The notes under the pieces: model-generated | Database searches by the model: none | Told to the model about the DNA's origin: nothing | What the model saw: the letters and a program-made list of their open reading frames with translations, nothing else | Shown: one piece after another, positions 54,191 to 64,000 of the stretch | Layout: every line of letters begins with the position of its first letter | How positions within the stretch are numbered: position 1 is the stretch's first letter | Assembly (NCBI GenBank): GCA_019973155.2 | Contig: BPQB01000014.1 | Coordinates: forward strand, 496,001 to 560,000 | Length of the DNA: 64,000 nucleotides | Direction: 5' to 3' | Source of the DNA: Phanerochaete sordida | Taxonomy: Eukaryota > Basidiomycota > Agaricomycetes > Polyporales > Phanerochaetaceae | Program-made: the position numbers and the translations under genes

Positions 54191-56554
54191 ATGTCCTCCT
54201 CAGCGTACCTCGTCGCTGACCCAAGCAGCAGCAACGCGGCATACCAGAGACATATACCTTCATCCCCTCTCTCAAACAGGTCCAACAACGGCCAGCCAGG
54301 GTCGAGCACGCCGGGCCAGCCGTTCAGGCCGCCCGCCCACAAACATGCACACCACCTCCACTCGATCCCCCCGCGCGAGAAGTCGACGCGGACCCTGATC
54401 CTCGACCACATGCTCTGGGTGCACGCTCGGACACGCACCGCACAAGCCCGCGCGGAGCTCGGCATGGCGGATCGCACCGGTGGCACGCACGCTCCCAACT
54501 ACGTCCATCGCGAGAGACCGGAGAACTACGAGGAGGACGAGGACGTTTTCAGCGAAGGCGAGGACATCAGCTCTTTGACTGCGCGTTCAGGTGGGCCCGG
54601 CCATACTCATGAGGAAGACGAGGACGAGAGGCTTGACATGCAGGACTTAGCTCTTGCTAGGAGTCTTCGCCAGCGCGCGGAGTCTGTCGAGAAGGTCATC
54701 ACCTCCATGCTTAATCAACCTCCGAAAGTCCCACCCGTGCTTCCCGAAGAGCTCCTGGAGCCGCCAACATCACCACAGCTCCATCCCCAGAGCCCACCCC
54801 GTCCAAATGAGCACTCGCTGCCCAACGGCGTCCGCTTGCGCCTAGCGCTTGGGACCGTAATCAACGACGTCTTCGCCCGCCGAGCCCCCTCTCCGCCATC
54901 GCGGCACATCCCTAGCTCGCACGGCTCAGGTCAACTCCCGCCACCATCACTCCCTCCCGTCCTCGAGCCTCTTCTCGCCGTCTCACTCCCCCGTAACATG
55001 CCATCCCCCCGCAAGCCCATACCCAGCGACTACATCCGAACATTATACAACATCGGCGCCGATCCAGACTCCCAGAACTCTCCCCCTGCCCTTCGCTGCC
55101 CTCGCCACTTGCTCATGGGCTGCGACATCTGCGTCGAAGCCAAAGCGAACGCGCGGCCGTCCGCCGAGAAGAAGCGCAGTCAGTCAGGACGCGCGGGCTC
55201 CACCTCAGGAAGCAGCCCTGGCGAGAACGCTGGCTTCTCCGGTGCAGGCAACGTCTTCGGCCTCGGTGGCGGCGTCACTGGCTGGCAAGAAGGCAGCGGC
55301 ATTGGCTCGGGATTAACGCGCCCAGGGCAGGGTGGCACGGCCCTCCGACGCCCTCCGCATCCCTCCACTCGCGGCGATCGCGACGGCCCGCCTCCCGCCA
55401 ACACCCGCCTCGCCGAGCTCATCGTGCGCTTCCTCCGCCTGAGCGCGCTCGTCGCGATCGAGCTCGGCCGCGAGGCAACCGAGGAACGCGCGTCTGTCGA
55501 CGGCGAACGCTCGAACCCGCAGCCGTCCGTGTCGCCGCTGCTCGCGCCGCGCATGCTCGGCAAGCCGACCTCGGCCGGCGCGTCGAGCGACCTGCACGCG
55601 AACGCGCTGCGCCCGACGCGCGCGTGGTACTTCCTGCTCGCGGGCCTCCTCACGCGCTCGGCGCTCGAGGGCTACATGACGGGCATGTGGCGCGGGACGG
55701 AGCCAATCGAGGTACTGCTCTGCGTCGGGCTTGGCCTCCCGCCAAAGACGAGCCCAGCGGCGCAGCAGCAGCGCAAGGACAAGAACGCGCCTGGTGCAGC
55801 GCCGGGCAGGGCCGACGATCCCTTCGCCGAGTTCGACCCTGACGACTTCCCCGAGCTCGAGGACGCGGTGAAGATCCTCTTCCCTTCGCTGCGGGACGTC
55901 AACCCTGCGCGCGGCGGCATGTCCCCGCGCCCCGAGGGCGCCGAACAGGAATATGAGATCGAGATGCAGGAGCGGCTCACGAGAGTTTGTGTCCTTCGCT
56001 GTGTCTCACCGGGCTGCGCACACTCACGCGGATTTGCAGTTCTATGACGTCCCGCATTCGACGCCCGACGTCGCGACCCACATGGAAGATCTGGCCTGGC
56101 AATACCCCGCAGAGGCAGTAGAGCGCGCCGCGTGTAGATTCTGCGAAGCCGTCTCGCGGTGGCGCGGCAAGCCCGAATTAGAAACAGTGCGTCACCCCCC
56201 TTCTCGCGCGCCCCTGCACACGCTGACACCGCGCAGTACCGCAAGGCGACGTGGATCACGGTGAACCGCGACGCGCGCTCGTCGATGTCGATCGAGTCGC
56301 TCGTGCACTCGAACCCGACGAGCCCCGCGCGGCCGGGCTCGACGCAGGCGACGACGCCCTCGCTCGCGCACCTGCCGCCGCTCCCGCCGTACCAGCCGCC
56401 GAACCCGCAGGCGGCGCGCAAGCCGTCCGTCGAGGACTACTTCGCGCTCCCGCCCGCGGCCGCGCTGCTCCTGCAGAACCGCAAGCGGCGGCGCTCCGAG
56501 GCGGAGCGGCCCGACGAGGGCGCGCGCGCGCGAATGTATCAGATGTTTACCTAA
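54191..56554 (+). CDS. Large conserved-looking protein of unknown function with CPRH..CDIC motif
   Basis: Exons are 54191..55984, 56040..56186 and 56237..56554, all phase 0, encoding 752 aa. Features in order: a Ser/Pro-rich N-terminus; RTLILDHMLWVHARTRTAQARAELGM (about 70-95); an acidic segment (NYEEDEDVFSEGEDI); a helical stretch DLALARSLRQRAESVEKVITSML; DYIRTLYNIGADPD..ALRCPRHLLMGCDICVEAKA (about 280-320), with Cys/His spacing that could bind a metal; ARAWYFLLAGLLTRSALEGYM, hydrophobic; DFPELEDAVKILFPSLRDV; then FYDVPHSTPDVATHMEDLAWQYPAEAVERAACRFCEAV in exon 2. The C-terminus is basic (QNRKRRRSEAERP), a likely nuclear signal. Function not recognised. The last two exons and 3' UTR are duplicated as a relic at 61030-61555. 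Confidence 0.78.
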
Positions 56555-57090
56555 TACAGCCCTGCGTCGGCGCGAGCGAGCGAGTGTGTCGGTGGCTCTG
56601 GGTGTGACGGCAGCAGCGTGCGTGTAATTTATTCGGTCGTGTGTAATTGTTTTGGGCCGCGTTTCTTGGAGGCGCTCTTTATTCGTTTTATCATCCCTCC
56701 TCGCATGAGCATGGACTTGTCACTTCGTAATCGTTGCATCAGCGTACAATCAACAGACCCCGTTCATTAGATGTGGCGAACGCTGTATGGAGAGATGGTG
56801 TCAGAGACGTGGGCGGGCTCGCGTCGGCCCCGGTTGGTTCGATTTCGATTCCTTCTCAGCTAGCCTGCCCTTGTCACTGGGTATTTGAAGGTGACATGCT
56901 GTCGCAAGTGGCTAGCAAATACCCAAGGCTTGACGCTAACTGACCTCAGCGCAGCCAAGGTCCGTCATCAAGTAGGCATACAAGAGCAAATGCCTCATGC
57001 GATTCTACTCGGTGCTCAGAAAATATTCCGTAACTTGTCTTCAACCCTCTATGCCGTTACACGGACGCAAACTATACAACCGCTACTTCA
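56555..57090. other. Convergent 3' intergenic region
   Basis: 3' flanks of the large gene and the GTPase gene. The first 90 bp recur at 61452-61555. No gene is seen. Confidence 0.45.
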
Positions 57091-58289
57091 TCAGCCCTTG
57101 CGTTCCGTGCGCAGCACCTTGTCCCAGAACCCTCCCACAGCAGAACCGATGTCAGAAAAGGTGCCTGCCGGACGCCCATAGTCGCGAGGACGCGTCTGCT
57201 CTGCGGAGATGCCGTTCTCCACGCGGCGAAGCGTTGCCTGGAGGTCGCCCAGGACATTGGAGCTCGCCAGCCTGTCGCGCTGCCCCTCGATGCGCGTGAT
57301 GTTCTCCTGGATATCGGTGCGGACCGACGCGAGCTCCTTCTGCATCGCCGTGTCGCGCTCCTCGAACGCGCGCTGCATGTCCTCCTGCGCCCGCTGCAGC
57401 TGCTGCACTTGCTGCTTGAGCGCGGCCTCGAGCTTGCTGTCGAGCTCGGTGCCCGCCGCGGTCTCGCCGAGCTTCTTGCCCTCGTCGACGATCTCCTCCT
57501 GGATGAGGAACGCGCGCGGCGCCATGTCTGTCATCGGCCTGAGCACTGCCTGCGCCGTCTCGACCCTGCCGTAGTGCCGGTACATCTTCGCGCCCTGCGC
57601 GAGCACCGGCGCGAAGAGCTGCGCGTTCGTCTTCAGCTGCTCCTCGCGGCGCGTCGCCATGCTCTCCTCGACCGTGTCCCACATGGTCGTGACCACGGCG
57701 ACGTTGCTCAGGGCGTCGTCGCCGCAGAGCTTGCGGAACATGCCGAAGTTCCGCCGCGCGATGCCGCCCAGGCGCATGTCGGAGATGCGGTAGAGGTAGA
57801 TGATCCCATTCAGCTTCACGTCTTCTTTATACCTGTGGTCATGCTGAGAAGAAGAACAGTTGTCGGGGAAGAAATCGCTCACGTCTCGGTGAGATAGGTC
57901 GCGATCCGTTCGAGGATCTCAGCGTCCGACTGCGTGGTATCGTCGAATCCCGGCGTGTCGATGAGTTTGACCGTCATGCCAAACATCTGGAATGGAGGGG
58001 TGGCTTGCACGTCGGACGTGCACGACTCGATACCGTCGCTGACTTGTAGCTTGGCACCGGACAGATGATTGATGAACTGCACAGGGTGAGATATAGTGGA
58101 CAGCTACGGCTAGCCGACCTACTGTAGATTTCCCAGTACCTGTCGCCCCCATTACACTAACGACACCGTCAGCCATGCTCAGGAGAGATCACTGCTAGTG
58201 GTAGCCACGTACGCTATGAGGACCTCCTTCTCATTGACCCGCTTGTTCGCTGCCCTTGGCTCCCCTTTGGCGGATGAACGCTTTGACAT
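57091..58289 (-). CDS. AIG1/septin-like P-loop GTPase (G domain plus coiled coil)
   Basis: Exons are complement(58213..58289), (58123..58177), (57883..58076) and (57091..57832), encoding 355 aa. The G1/P-loop GATGTGKST is split from FINHLSGAKL by an intron. G3 is LIDTPGFDDT, and the G4 position reads VVTTMWD, the TxWD variant usual in fungal AIG1-like proteins. Switch-I Thr candidates are in SCTSDVQ. The second half is a long coiled coil (LEAALKQQVQQLQRAQEDMQRAFEERD..VRTDIQENITRIEGQRDRL). The family members are thought to act in membrane- or stress-related processes. The role here is unknown. A paralogue with a premature stop lies at 61686-63062. Confidence 0.88.
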
Positions 58290-59058
58290 CGTTGATTCGG
58301 GGGTACTATGCATGGATGGCTAGAGGGACGAGGCTTTGAAGGATGGGGAGCCTGGAGGTGCCACCTGCGCCTTGTTATAAGTTATCTGACACCTCGGTGC
58401 GATAGGTTCCTGCTCGCAGACACTGCCTCAAACTCGGAAGAAGCGCAGGCACGCACAGGGCTTCCCAGCATCCCAGCGCTGGGCGGAAAGGGTTCGAAGT
58501 CACCGCCGTGATACACGAGACTTGAACTTAGGCATTGACTTTGTACACCGAATTTTCGGGGCTGGACACGAAAAGTCAAAGGACCAATAACGGGTGAAGG
58601 TCCACGGACGACTCACCAGCTTTTCAACGAGTAGCTATGTAAAACTGTCCACGTGCAATCGACTGCAGCGATTTGAAGAACCTCGAGTAGCAGTATGAGG
58701 TCCTAATCATACCTGCTGGACGTATCCCTACCGTGTTGCGCTCAGTATATTTGTCTGACCGCTCAGGTTCCGATTGGTGGCAGCACACAATGAGTCCCTC
58801 CAGCGGCCCTGAGGCTTTGACGTATCCCAGCCCATCGATTTCCCTGTGCGCTGATGAGCGTTGAATAAACGTGGTCAGTAGGTTTGTATGTTTGTTTGCG
58901 AATTGTTCAGATGTCCGCCCGCATTTTCCCAGCGCATCGCTCACATCTCCGACACAGACATACTCCGCATGTCTCACGCACGTTTGAGACGCGATTCGCT
59001 TCTGGGAGTTGTCAACTTATCTTCCGAATGTCTAAAGAGGCTGAAAACACGTACCTTC
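58290..59058. other. Intergenic region
   Basis: GTPase promoter and the 3' flank of the fragment at 59059. Short frames only. Confidence 0.4.
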
Positions 59059-59568
59059 TCATGCCTTCCTCGCCGCGTTTCCCATCTCGAAACATCGGCT
59101 TGTGCACCCCTCCGTTCTGCAGCATAGCACGATTGGACCTCCGCGCAAGAGCGGACGTGCCTGTGAATAATCTCCAGCCTCAGTCAAATCGATAGCGGCG
59201 AAGAGAATAACTGCAGAAGGGCGTGAGCAAGACGGTTAGAACATACCAAGGGAAGCTGTCATGCGCGTTGTGGCATTGGCATATGTGTGTACAACTGTCC
59301 TTGAGAAATCTTCCTGGTCCGCCGATTCGGTCTGCAGCTGGGCACCGTACTCGTCTGCGTTCATCAGCGCCCCTTGGTTGGCGTAAGCTCGCGACAAATT
59401 GACGAGATAGACCCCGGTGGCGTAGCCACGACCGACGCCGCGAACTCTATCACCCTGAGGACCCTTTCCGCCTGCCGCGTGTTCAGCACATGTCCGAGGT
59501 TCCGTAGGCTTCGGATTCCAGAGTTGTGGCTTGCTTTCCCATGCACCTACGTCTTGGTAATTGAACAA
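59059..59568 (-). CDS. Possible TPR-like protein fragment, 3' end
   Basis: Two exons, complement(59247..about 59560) and complement(59059..59210), with a V codon split G|TT, give a helical, repeat-like sequence: YLVNLSRAYANQGALMNADEYG, TVVHTYANATTRMTASLVILFAAIDLTEAGDYSQARPLL, ending GNAARKA. It reads like paired helices of a tetratricopeptide type. Upstream coding appears to change frame (LNTRQAERVLRVIEFAASV in another frame) and no start can be fixed, so this may be a decaying gene. The family is not certain. Confidence 0.4.
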
Positions 59569-61029
59569 ACCCCTTCACGCTTTCCTAATCCACTTGACGT
59601 GATCGCTGTTCTTGCCTTGTCCCTCACCTCAATTTTGAATCTGGGACGACTGAGGAACGTTCGCAGCGATTCTAACGTGGCTTTCTTGGCATAAAAGATG
59701 TACAGAGCGGAAGGCAGTGGCCAGAGACGATGCACGCGGGAGGTATTCGAGAAGGGACGTCGGATGGACGATCTGCACATCGAAACATGGCGCCTAAATC
59801 GTAGACTTGACAAACATACACAAACATCTCACAAGTGTGCTAGTCCGGGCTGTCCAGAGCCTCGTCGAGGTTGCAAAACTTCCAAGAACAAGGCAAACAC
59901 TGTAGGTATCCCTGCATCAACGACAGTTTAGTGGTTCTGACCTGTCTTACACAGCTGCAGAGAGCAGATAACCAGCTATAATCGGTGGGGCGTATCTATC
60001 CTAGGTCCGGCGAAAGGCCCAGGCTTCTGGCCTCCTTCCTGGTCACCTCCATCTAATTTGCGTACCCCTTTGCGGTTCGTCAGCCAGATGGGCTCAAGCA
60101 TCTGGGGTTCAGGGGCCTGTATGCGCCATTTGACTTGTCAAGTCTTTCAGGCTAGCTTTTTCAGCTCGCTCGAGTACTTAGGGTTGGAGCACCCGCACAG
60201 CGGCCCTGTTCCGGATCCTTCCCTCGTCATGCTCTATGTGTGTTGATCTTGGTGCGTTATCCTGCTTCTCGCCAGCCGTCGCAGTACTTCGCGCTCTCCA
60301 GCTTCCTGCAGCTTACAAATCTGGCGATACGCCGGCTGCCCCCCCGAATCGCCCATCTCTTCGAGCTTCCTAGCTCCCTCGGCGAATCCAGCGTTTTAAT
60401 GTCCCCCTCGCTTTGATCCTGCGCTCATCCTACGTTCAATTGCTCACCCACTGCCCTCCATCTCCTGCTCTTCAAACCGATTCGATGCATTTTCGGATTT
60501 GATGCACCCCATCTCCTGCAGCTTCGTTCTTCTCATCCTACTCTTTCGCCTACCAACCAAGGTCTCTCTACACCATCGAACGGAGTGCTCCTCCCTCGTA
60601 TGCCCGTCCTTGTTTGCGAGCGCCTACACCATCCCCCGCTGGATCTCCGCGACTTCTCCGGCACGCTTCCTTTGGGCCTCCATCGGCTTGCGCTCAACCC
60701 CGGGCCCGCAGCCGTCTCCGCGACGCCTCCTCGCTCGTTGATGAGCTCGCGCTAGATACGCAGCGCACGAAGGCCGAGCTCGCACGGCGCCCTGGGCGCT
60801 TGCGCCCGACCCGCCGTGCCGGAGCAGGACCGCACTCTTCTGGAGCACTGGCACAAAGAGCAGATCATCGGTGCGTAGCTTGATCTCGCGCTCAATTTCG
60901 CGCGTAGGTTCAGCCTGCGAAGGCTCGCGACGAACACGGCAAGATTAAATATTTCGCTGTCGAGACGGTAGGCAGACATGCATGCGATCCATGCAGATAA
61001 TGTCACCGAGCTTTTATCTCTCAGGTATA
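59569..61029. other. Gene-poor region
   Basis: Scattered relic-like phrases, for example at 60745-60890 (plus), a broken EQDRTLLEHWHKEQII. There is no intact gene and no element ends. Confidence 0.35.
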
Positions 61030-61555
61030 TTCTACGCCCGGCGCTGCGACTCGTATGGACGATCTGGCATAGGAATATTACGCAGAGGCAAATAGGCTGC
61101 GGCGCGCTGGCATTAGAGACAGTGCTTCGCCTTCCTCCCTGTTGAATTCCTGCTCATGGCGATCTGCGAAGCACGCTCGTCGATATAGATCGAGTCGCCC
61201 ATACACTCGAAACCGACGAGCCCCGCGAGGCCGGGCTCGACGCAGGCGACGACGCCCTCGCTCGCGCACCTGCCGCCGCCGCTGCCGCACCAGCTGCCGA
61301 ACCCGCAGGCGGTGCACAAGCCGTCCGTCGAGGACTACTTTACGCTCCCGCCCGCGGCCGCGCTGCTCCTGCATAACCGCAAGCGGCGGCGCTCCGAGGC
61401 AGAGCGGCCCGACGAGGGCGCACGGACGCGAATGTATCAAATGCTTACCTAATACAGCCCTGCGTTGGCGCGAGCGAGTGAGTGTATCGGTGGCTCCCGA
61501 GTGTGACGACGGCAGCGTACGTGCAATTTATTCGGTCGCGTGCAATTGTTTTGAG
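61030..61555 (+). pseudogene. Relic of the 54191-56554 gene (last two exons and 3' UTR)
   Basis: Collinear with 56040-56640. ATGGACGATCTGGC and CCGTCCGTCGAGGACTACTT correspond to the MEDLA and SVEDYF codons of the parent, and the 3' UTR phrase CAGCCCTGCGTTGGCGCGAG is shared. Stops (GGCATAG), frameshifts and the loss of exon 1 make it non-functional. Its position next to a GTPase gene repeats the arrangement at 54-58 kb. Confidence 0.85.
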
Positions 61556-61685
61556 GCGCCATTTTTGAGAGCGTTCTACATTTCTTCTGTTCTTATAGCC
61601 ACGAGCATGGAGAAATTGGATCATTTTTGCACTAGCATAGTATATATACTGCATCACCGTCTACGCGACTGTCTAGAATGCTTTA

Positions 61686-63062
61686 TTAATGTCCAAATAT
61701 AAGCCTGAATAACCTGATACATAGTGACCGAAACGAGACTCCCCGCCCCGAGCCCGGAACTCTCGGAAGGGAGTTACCGTTATCACCACGAGTGGTCGGC
61801 TGCCCGTCCTCAGGCGGAATGGGTAAGCGGCTCTGTCCCCTGCTCCGTTCTTTTCCCTGTGTTTTAAGGTGACTATACTGCTCCGACAGCCTTTCGCGGT
61901 CGTGTTCCAATGCCTTGATGTTGCCTTCGAGAGCGTCTCGAGCAGCGGCGAGCTCGGTCTCGGTCTGCGCATCTTTCTCGTCGAGTGCTTGCTGTAGACG
62001 TTTGGCAACCGCTGCGAGCTCTCTGGAGTACCTCTCGCGCATGGCTATATGCTCGCGACTGAGCTCTTTACCAGCAGAGGTCTCGTTGATCTCCATGTGC
62101 AGGTCGACGAGCTCCGTCTGGATGAGCAGCGCTTGACGATCGTTACCCAGAATGTGAGTGAGAACAGCCTCCGCGCTGCTCCGCATACCGTTATGCCGCT
62201 CCATCTTGGCCCCCGCCCTGATGGCGGGCCCGAATAAGACATCCCCGGTACTCAGTTCCGTTTCCCGTGCCTCGCCTCGCTCGAGCTGGACTTCATTCCA
62301 CATGTTCGTGACGATAACGACATTACCGAGGGTGGCGTCGCCACACAGCTGGCGGAACAGGTTGAAGTTCTGCCGCGAAATGCCGCCCACACGGACGTCG
62401 GAAATGCGATGCATGTAGATGACACCGTGAAGCATTTATCCGCGCTCGTACCTGTATAGATATTCTAGGTAATATGCAGAAAACGCGCAAAGGCTGACGT
62501 ACGTGTCAGACAGGAATTTCGCGATCATGCTTAAAACTTGCGTATCTGAGATTGAAGTGTCGTCAAAGCCCGGTGTGTCGATTAGGGCGACACTTCTTCC
62601 CAGAAAATCGAACGGGCTGGTGATTTCGACCTTCGACGTACAGGACCGGAGTCCCTGCCCGACAGCAAGAGCGGAGCCGCTTAATAAATTGATGAACTAC
62701 AACGCTCTCTCAGCGGGTGAAATTTGGATGCACTGAACGTATTCACGGTCGACTTTCCTGTCCCCGTAGCTCCCATGACACTACAAAATAATTAGCAACA
62801 GTGCGAAAGATCGTGCGGCTAACACGTACGCAACGGTCACAAGCCCTCCTTCCCCTCCATGCCCCTTTAGAGCTACGGCGTGCTTCCTGGAAGCCCCTGC
62901 ACCAGCACTAGGCTGGGGTAATGTTTTTGCTCTGCGGCTGGACCTGGAAGGCGGTTTTCTCTCGGGAGGAAGTGTTTGCGCCTTGGGCTTGCGACGAGGC
63001 AATTTAGCCGCGTGACCGGTGGAAGGCACGAGTGTTTGGGGTGTAGACGTGGTACTACGCAT
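61686..63062 (-). pseudogene. AIG1-like GTPase paralogue with premature in-frame stop
   Basis: Exons are complement(62830..63062), (62747..62780), (62503..62696) and (61686..62451), with the same plan as 57091-58289 (exon 3 is 194 nt in both). The P-loop GATGTGKST and G3 LIDTPGFDDT are intact and the G4 position is VTNMWN. The first codons of exon 4 read TYERG-stop: TAA at complement(62436..62438) replaces a Val codon of the paralogue, and the frame then continues open for 250 codons starting at ATG. So the protein would end at residue 158 unless the stop is bypassed. The N-terminus is a longer Lys/Pro-rich tail. The C-terminus ends in a short hydrophobic and basic stretch (FRSLCIRLFRLIFGH), a possible membrane anchor. 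Confidence 0.82.
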
Positions 63063-64000
63063 TTAGCGAGTGGTGTATCGGCAGGTAGGAGGGAAGTGCT
63101 TGAGTCAATGGCCAGCTCGCAGCGACAGAGCTCGTCTTTTCAAGTTCGCGTCCCAGACACGCTCCTGGCAACGCTGCTTAGGACCACACTGGAAGAATTT
63201 TGCTACTAATCTTCCTGCTCTCTCATGAGATCCCCGTGTCCGCGTCGAGACAACGCTGCCTCCTGCACGGAGAGGTGAGAGGCTGTACTCAAATGAAGCC
63301 AAGCGCCGTATCCACGCCGCTTTGGCCCTGCACGAAGAACGTTAGAAAAAGAAATACCATTAATGTCCGCGTAGATATGAATCACTGCCAGCACGGAGCG
63401 CTATAGCGTGGCATGAGCCTAGCCTGCAATGTGCACATAGGTGCTGCCTGGACCTTTCTGGTTCCCAAACTAGCTATAGTACTGCTGGAACGTTATGACA
63501 TGCGCATTCTGCTCCCTGAACACGAGTAATCCTATTTTTCACACGATGCAGATGTGAATAATTGTCGCGTTGTTGCTGGATGCGTGTGGCACCAGCTTTT
63601 GAGACCGCGAATCTAGGCCGAGCCAATGGCATGCACTGGCCGACGTTATGTTATCGCCTTAATACAACAAGAGTTGGAGGTTGCATGCGCGCCGCGGCCG
63701 GATGCTGTTTACCGCAGCGAGCGAGCTTGACAGTATGCGGCTCGTTTCTGCCAAGACAAAGTCTCTGCTTGGGTGACGGAGATCCATTTCCTCCTCCTCT
63801 GCTTCTAGAACATTTAAGGATCTACTACTGCCTCAAGGGAAATCTCCAAACCTCCTTGATACGCCAAACACAAAACAGGCAGGCAACGGAGCCGGATCCC
63901 GAGTCCTTTCATGTGCAGCTGCCCACGATGGATTCGCCTGGTGCTTTTCAGCGGAACGGTACAACTAGGGTCTCGAGCGCATTGCACAAGCGTGTTTCAA
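63063..64000. other. Gene-poor region to window end
   Basis: GTPase-paralogue promoter followed by sequence with no supported gene. A TTTAAGGA and CT-rich stretch near 63790-63850 could be the promoter of a gene beyond the window. Confidence 0.35.

Noticed and set aside
58440..58520. tRNA-like GGTTCGAA box
   Set aside because: No acceptor or D-stem pairing could be drawn around it. No tRNA, rRNA or other structured RNA gene was found by eye in the window.
1..64000. CRISPR arrays, operons, ribosome-binding sites, riboswitches
   Set aside because: These are prokaryotic features. The spliceosomal introns and gene families show nuclear fungal DNA, and no regular spaced repeats were seen.

Overview
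This window is nuclear DNA from a filamentous basidiomycete, most likely a wood- or litter-decay mushroom (Agaricomycetes, probably Polyporales-like). The evidence is the many short introns of about 48-60 nt with GT..AG borders and CTRAC-type branch sites, GC-rich third codon positions, conserved single-copy housekeeping genes (cytochrome c, TFIIF beta, YPI1, MIS13/DSN1), and families typical of these fungi (F-box, BTB, WD40 and AIG1-like GTPase expansions). All gene models below come from reading splice sites by eye. Family assignments come from motif recognition without any database search.

Layout. 0-7.5 kb is an ordinary, compact housekeeping block: DSN1/MIS13 (partial, minus), cytochrome c, TFIIF beta, a Rossmann-fold SDR-like gene, YPI1 (minus) and one orphan protein. 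From about 7.9 kb to 51.4 kb lies an accessory block built almost entirely by segmental duplication. Copy 1 (7.9-16.2 kb) holds a zinc-finger/F-box fusion gene, a short C2HC-finger/coiled-coil gene, an F-box gene and an aminotransferase. Copy 2 (32.5-41.4 kb) is the same set in inverted order and orientation, with the aminotransferase decayed and a BTB gene present between the finger gene and the fusion gene. Two further direct-repeat units each consist of a zinc-finger/F-box gene, a BTB gene on the opposite strand and a divergent second BTB gene. One is at 19.5-24.2 kb (second BTB dead, first shortened). The other is at 44.2-51.4 kb (both BTB genes intact, fusion gene interrupted by a hAT-type transposon). 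A WD40 gene (25.6-28.4 kb) has a degenerate inverted copy at 31.4-32.3 kb. 52-63 kb returns to lower-copy genes, but it also carries a duplicated pair: a large conserved gene plus an AIG1-like GTPase at 54.2-58.3 kb, and a decayed copy of both at 61.0-63.1 kb.

How the genes fit together. The central theme is substrate adaptors for ubiquitin ligases: F-box proteins (SCF) and BTB proteins (Cul3), in cycles of birth, inversion, truncation and death. The most unusual product is a four-member family of about 610-830 aa proteins. In these, C2H2 zinc fingers, a compact extra Cys/His motif in its own 111-nt exon, an F-box-like domain and a long C-terminal region are spliced into one polypeptide with a conserved six-exon plan. 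In at least one copy, retaining intron 1 would complete the third zinc finger and stop translation, giving a finger-only protein from the same locus.
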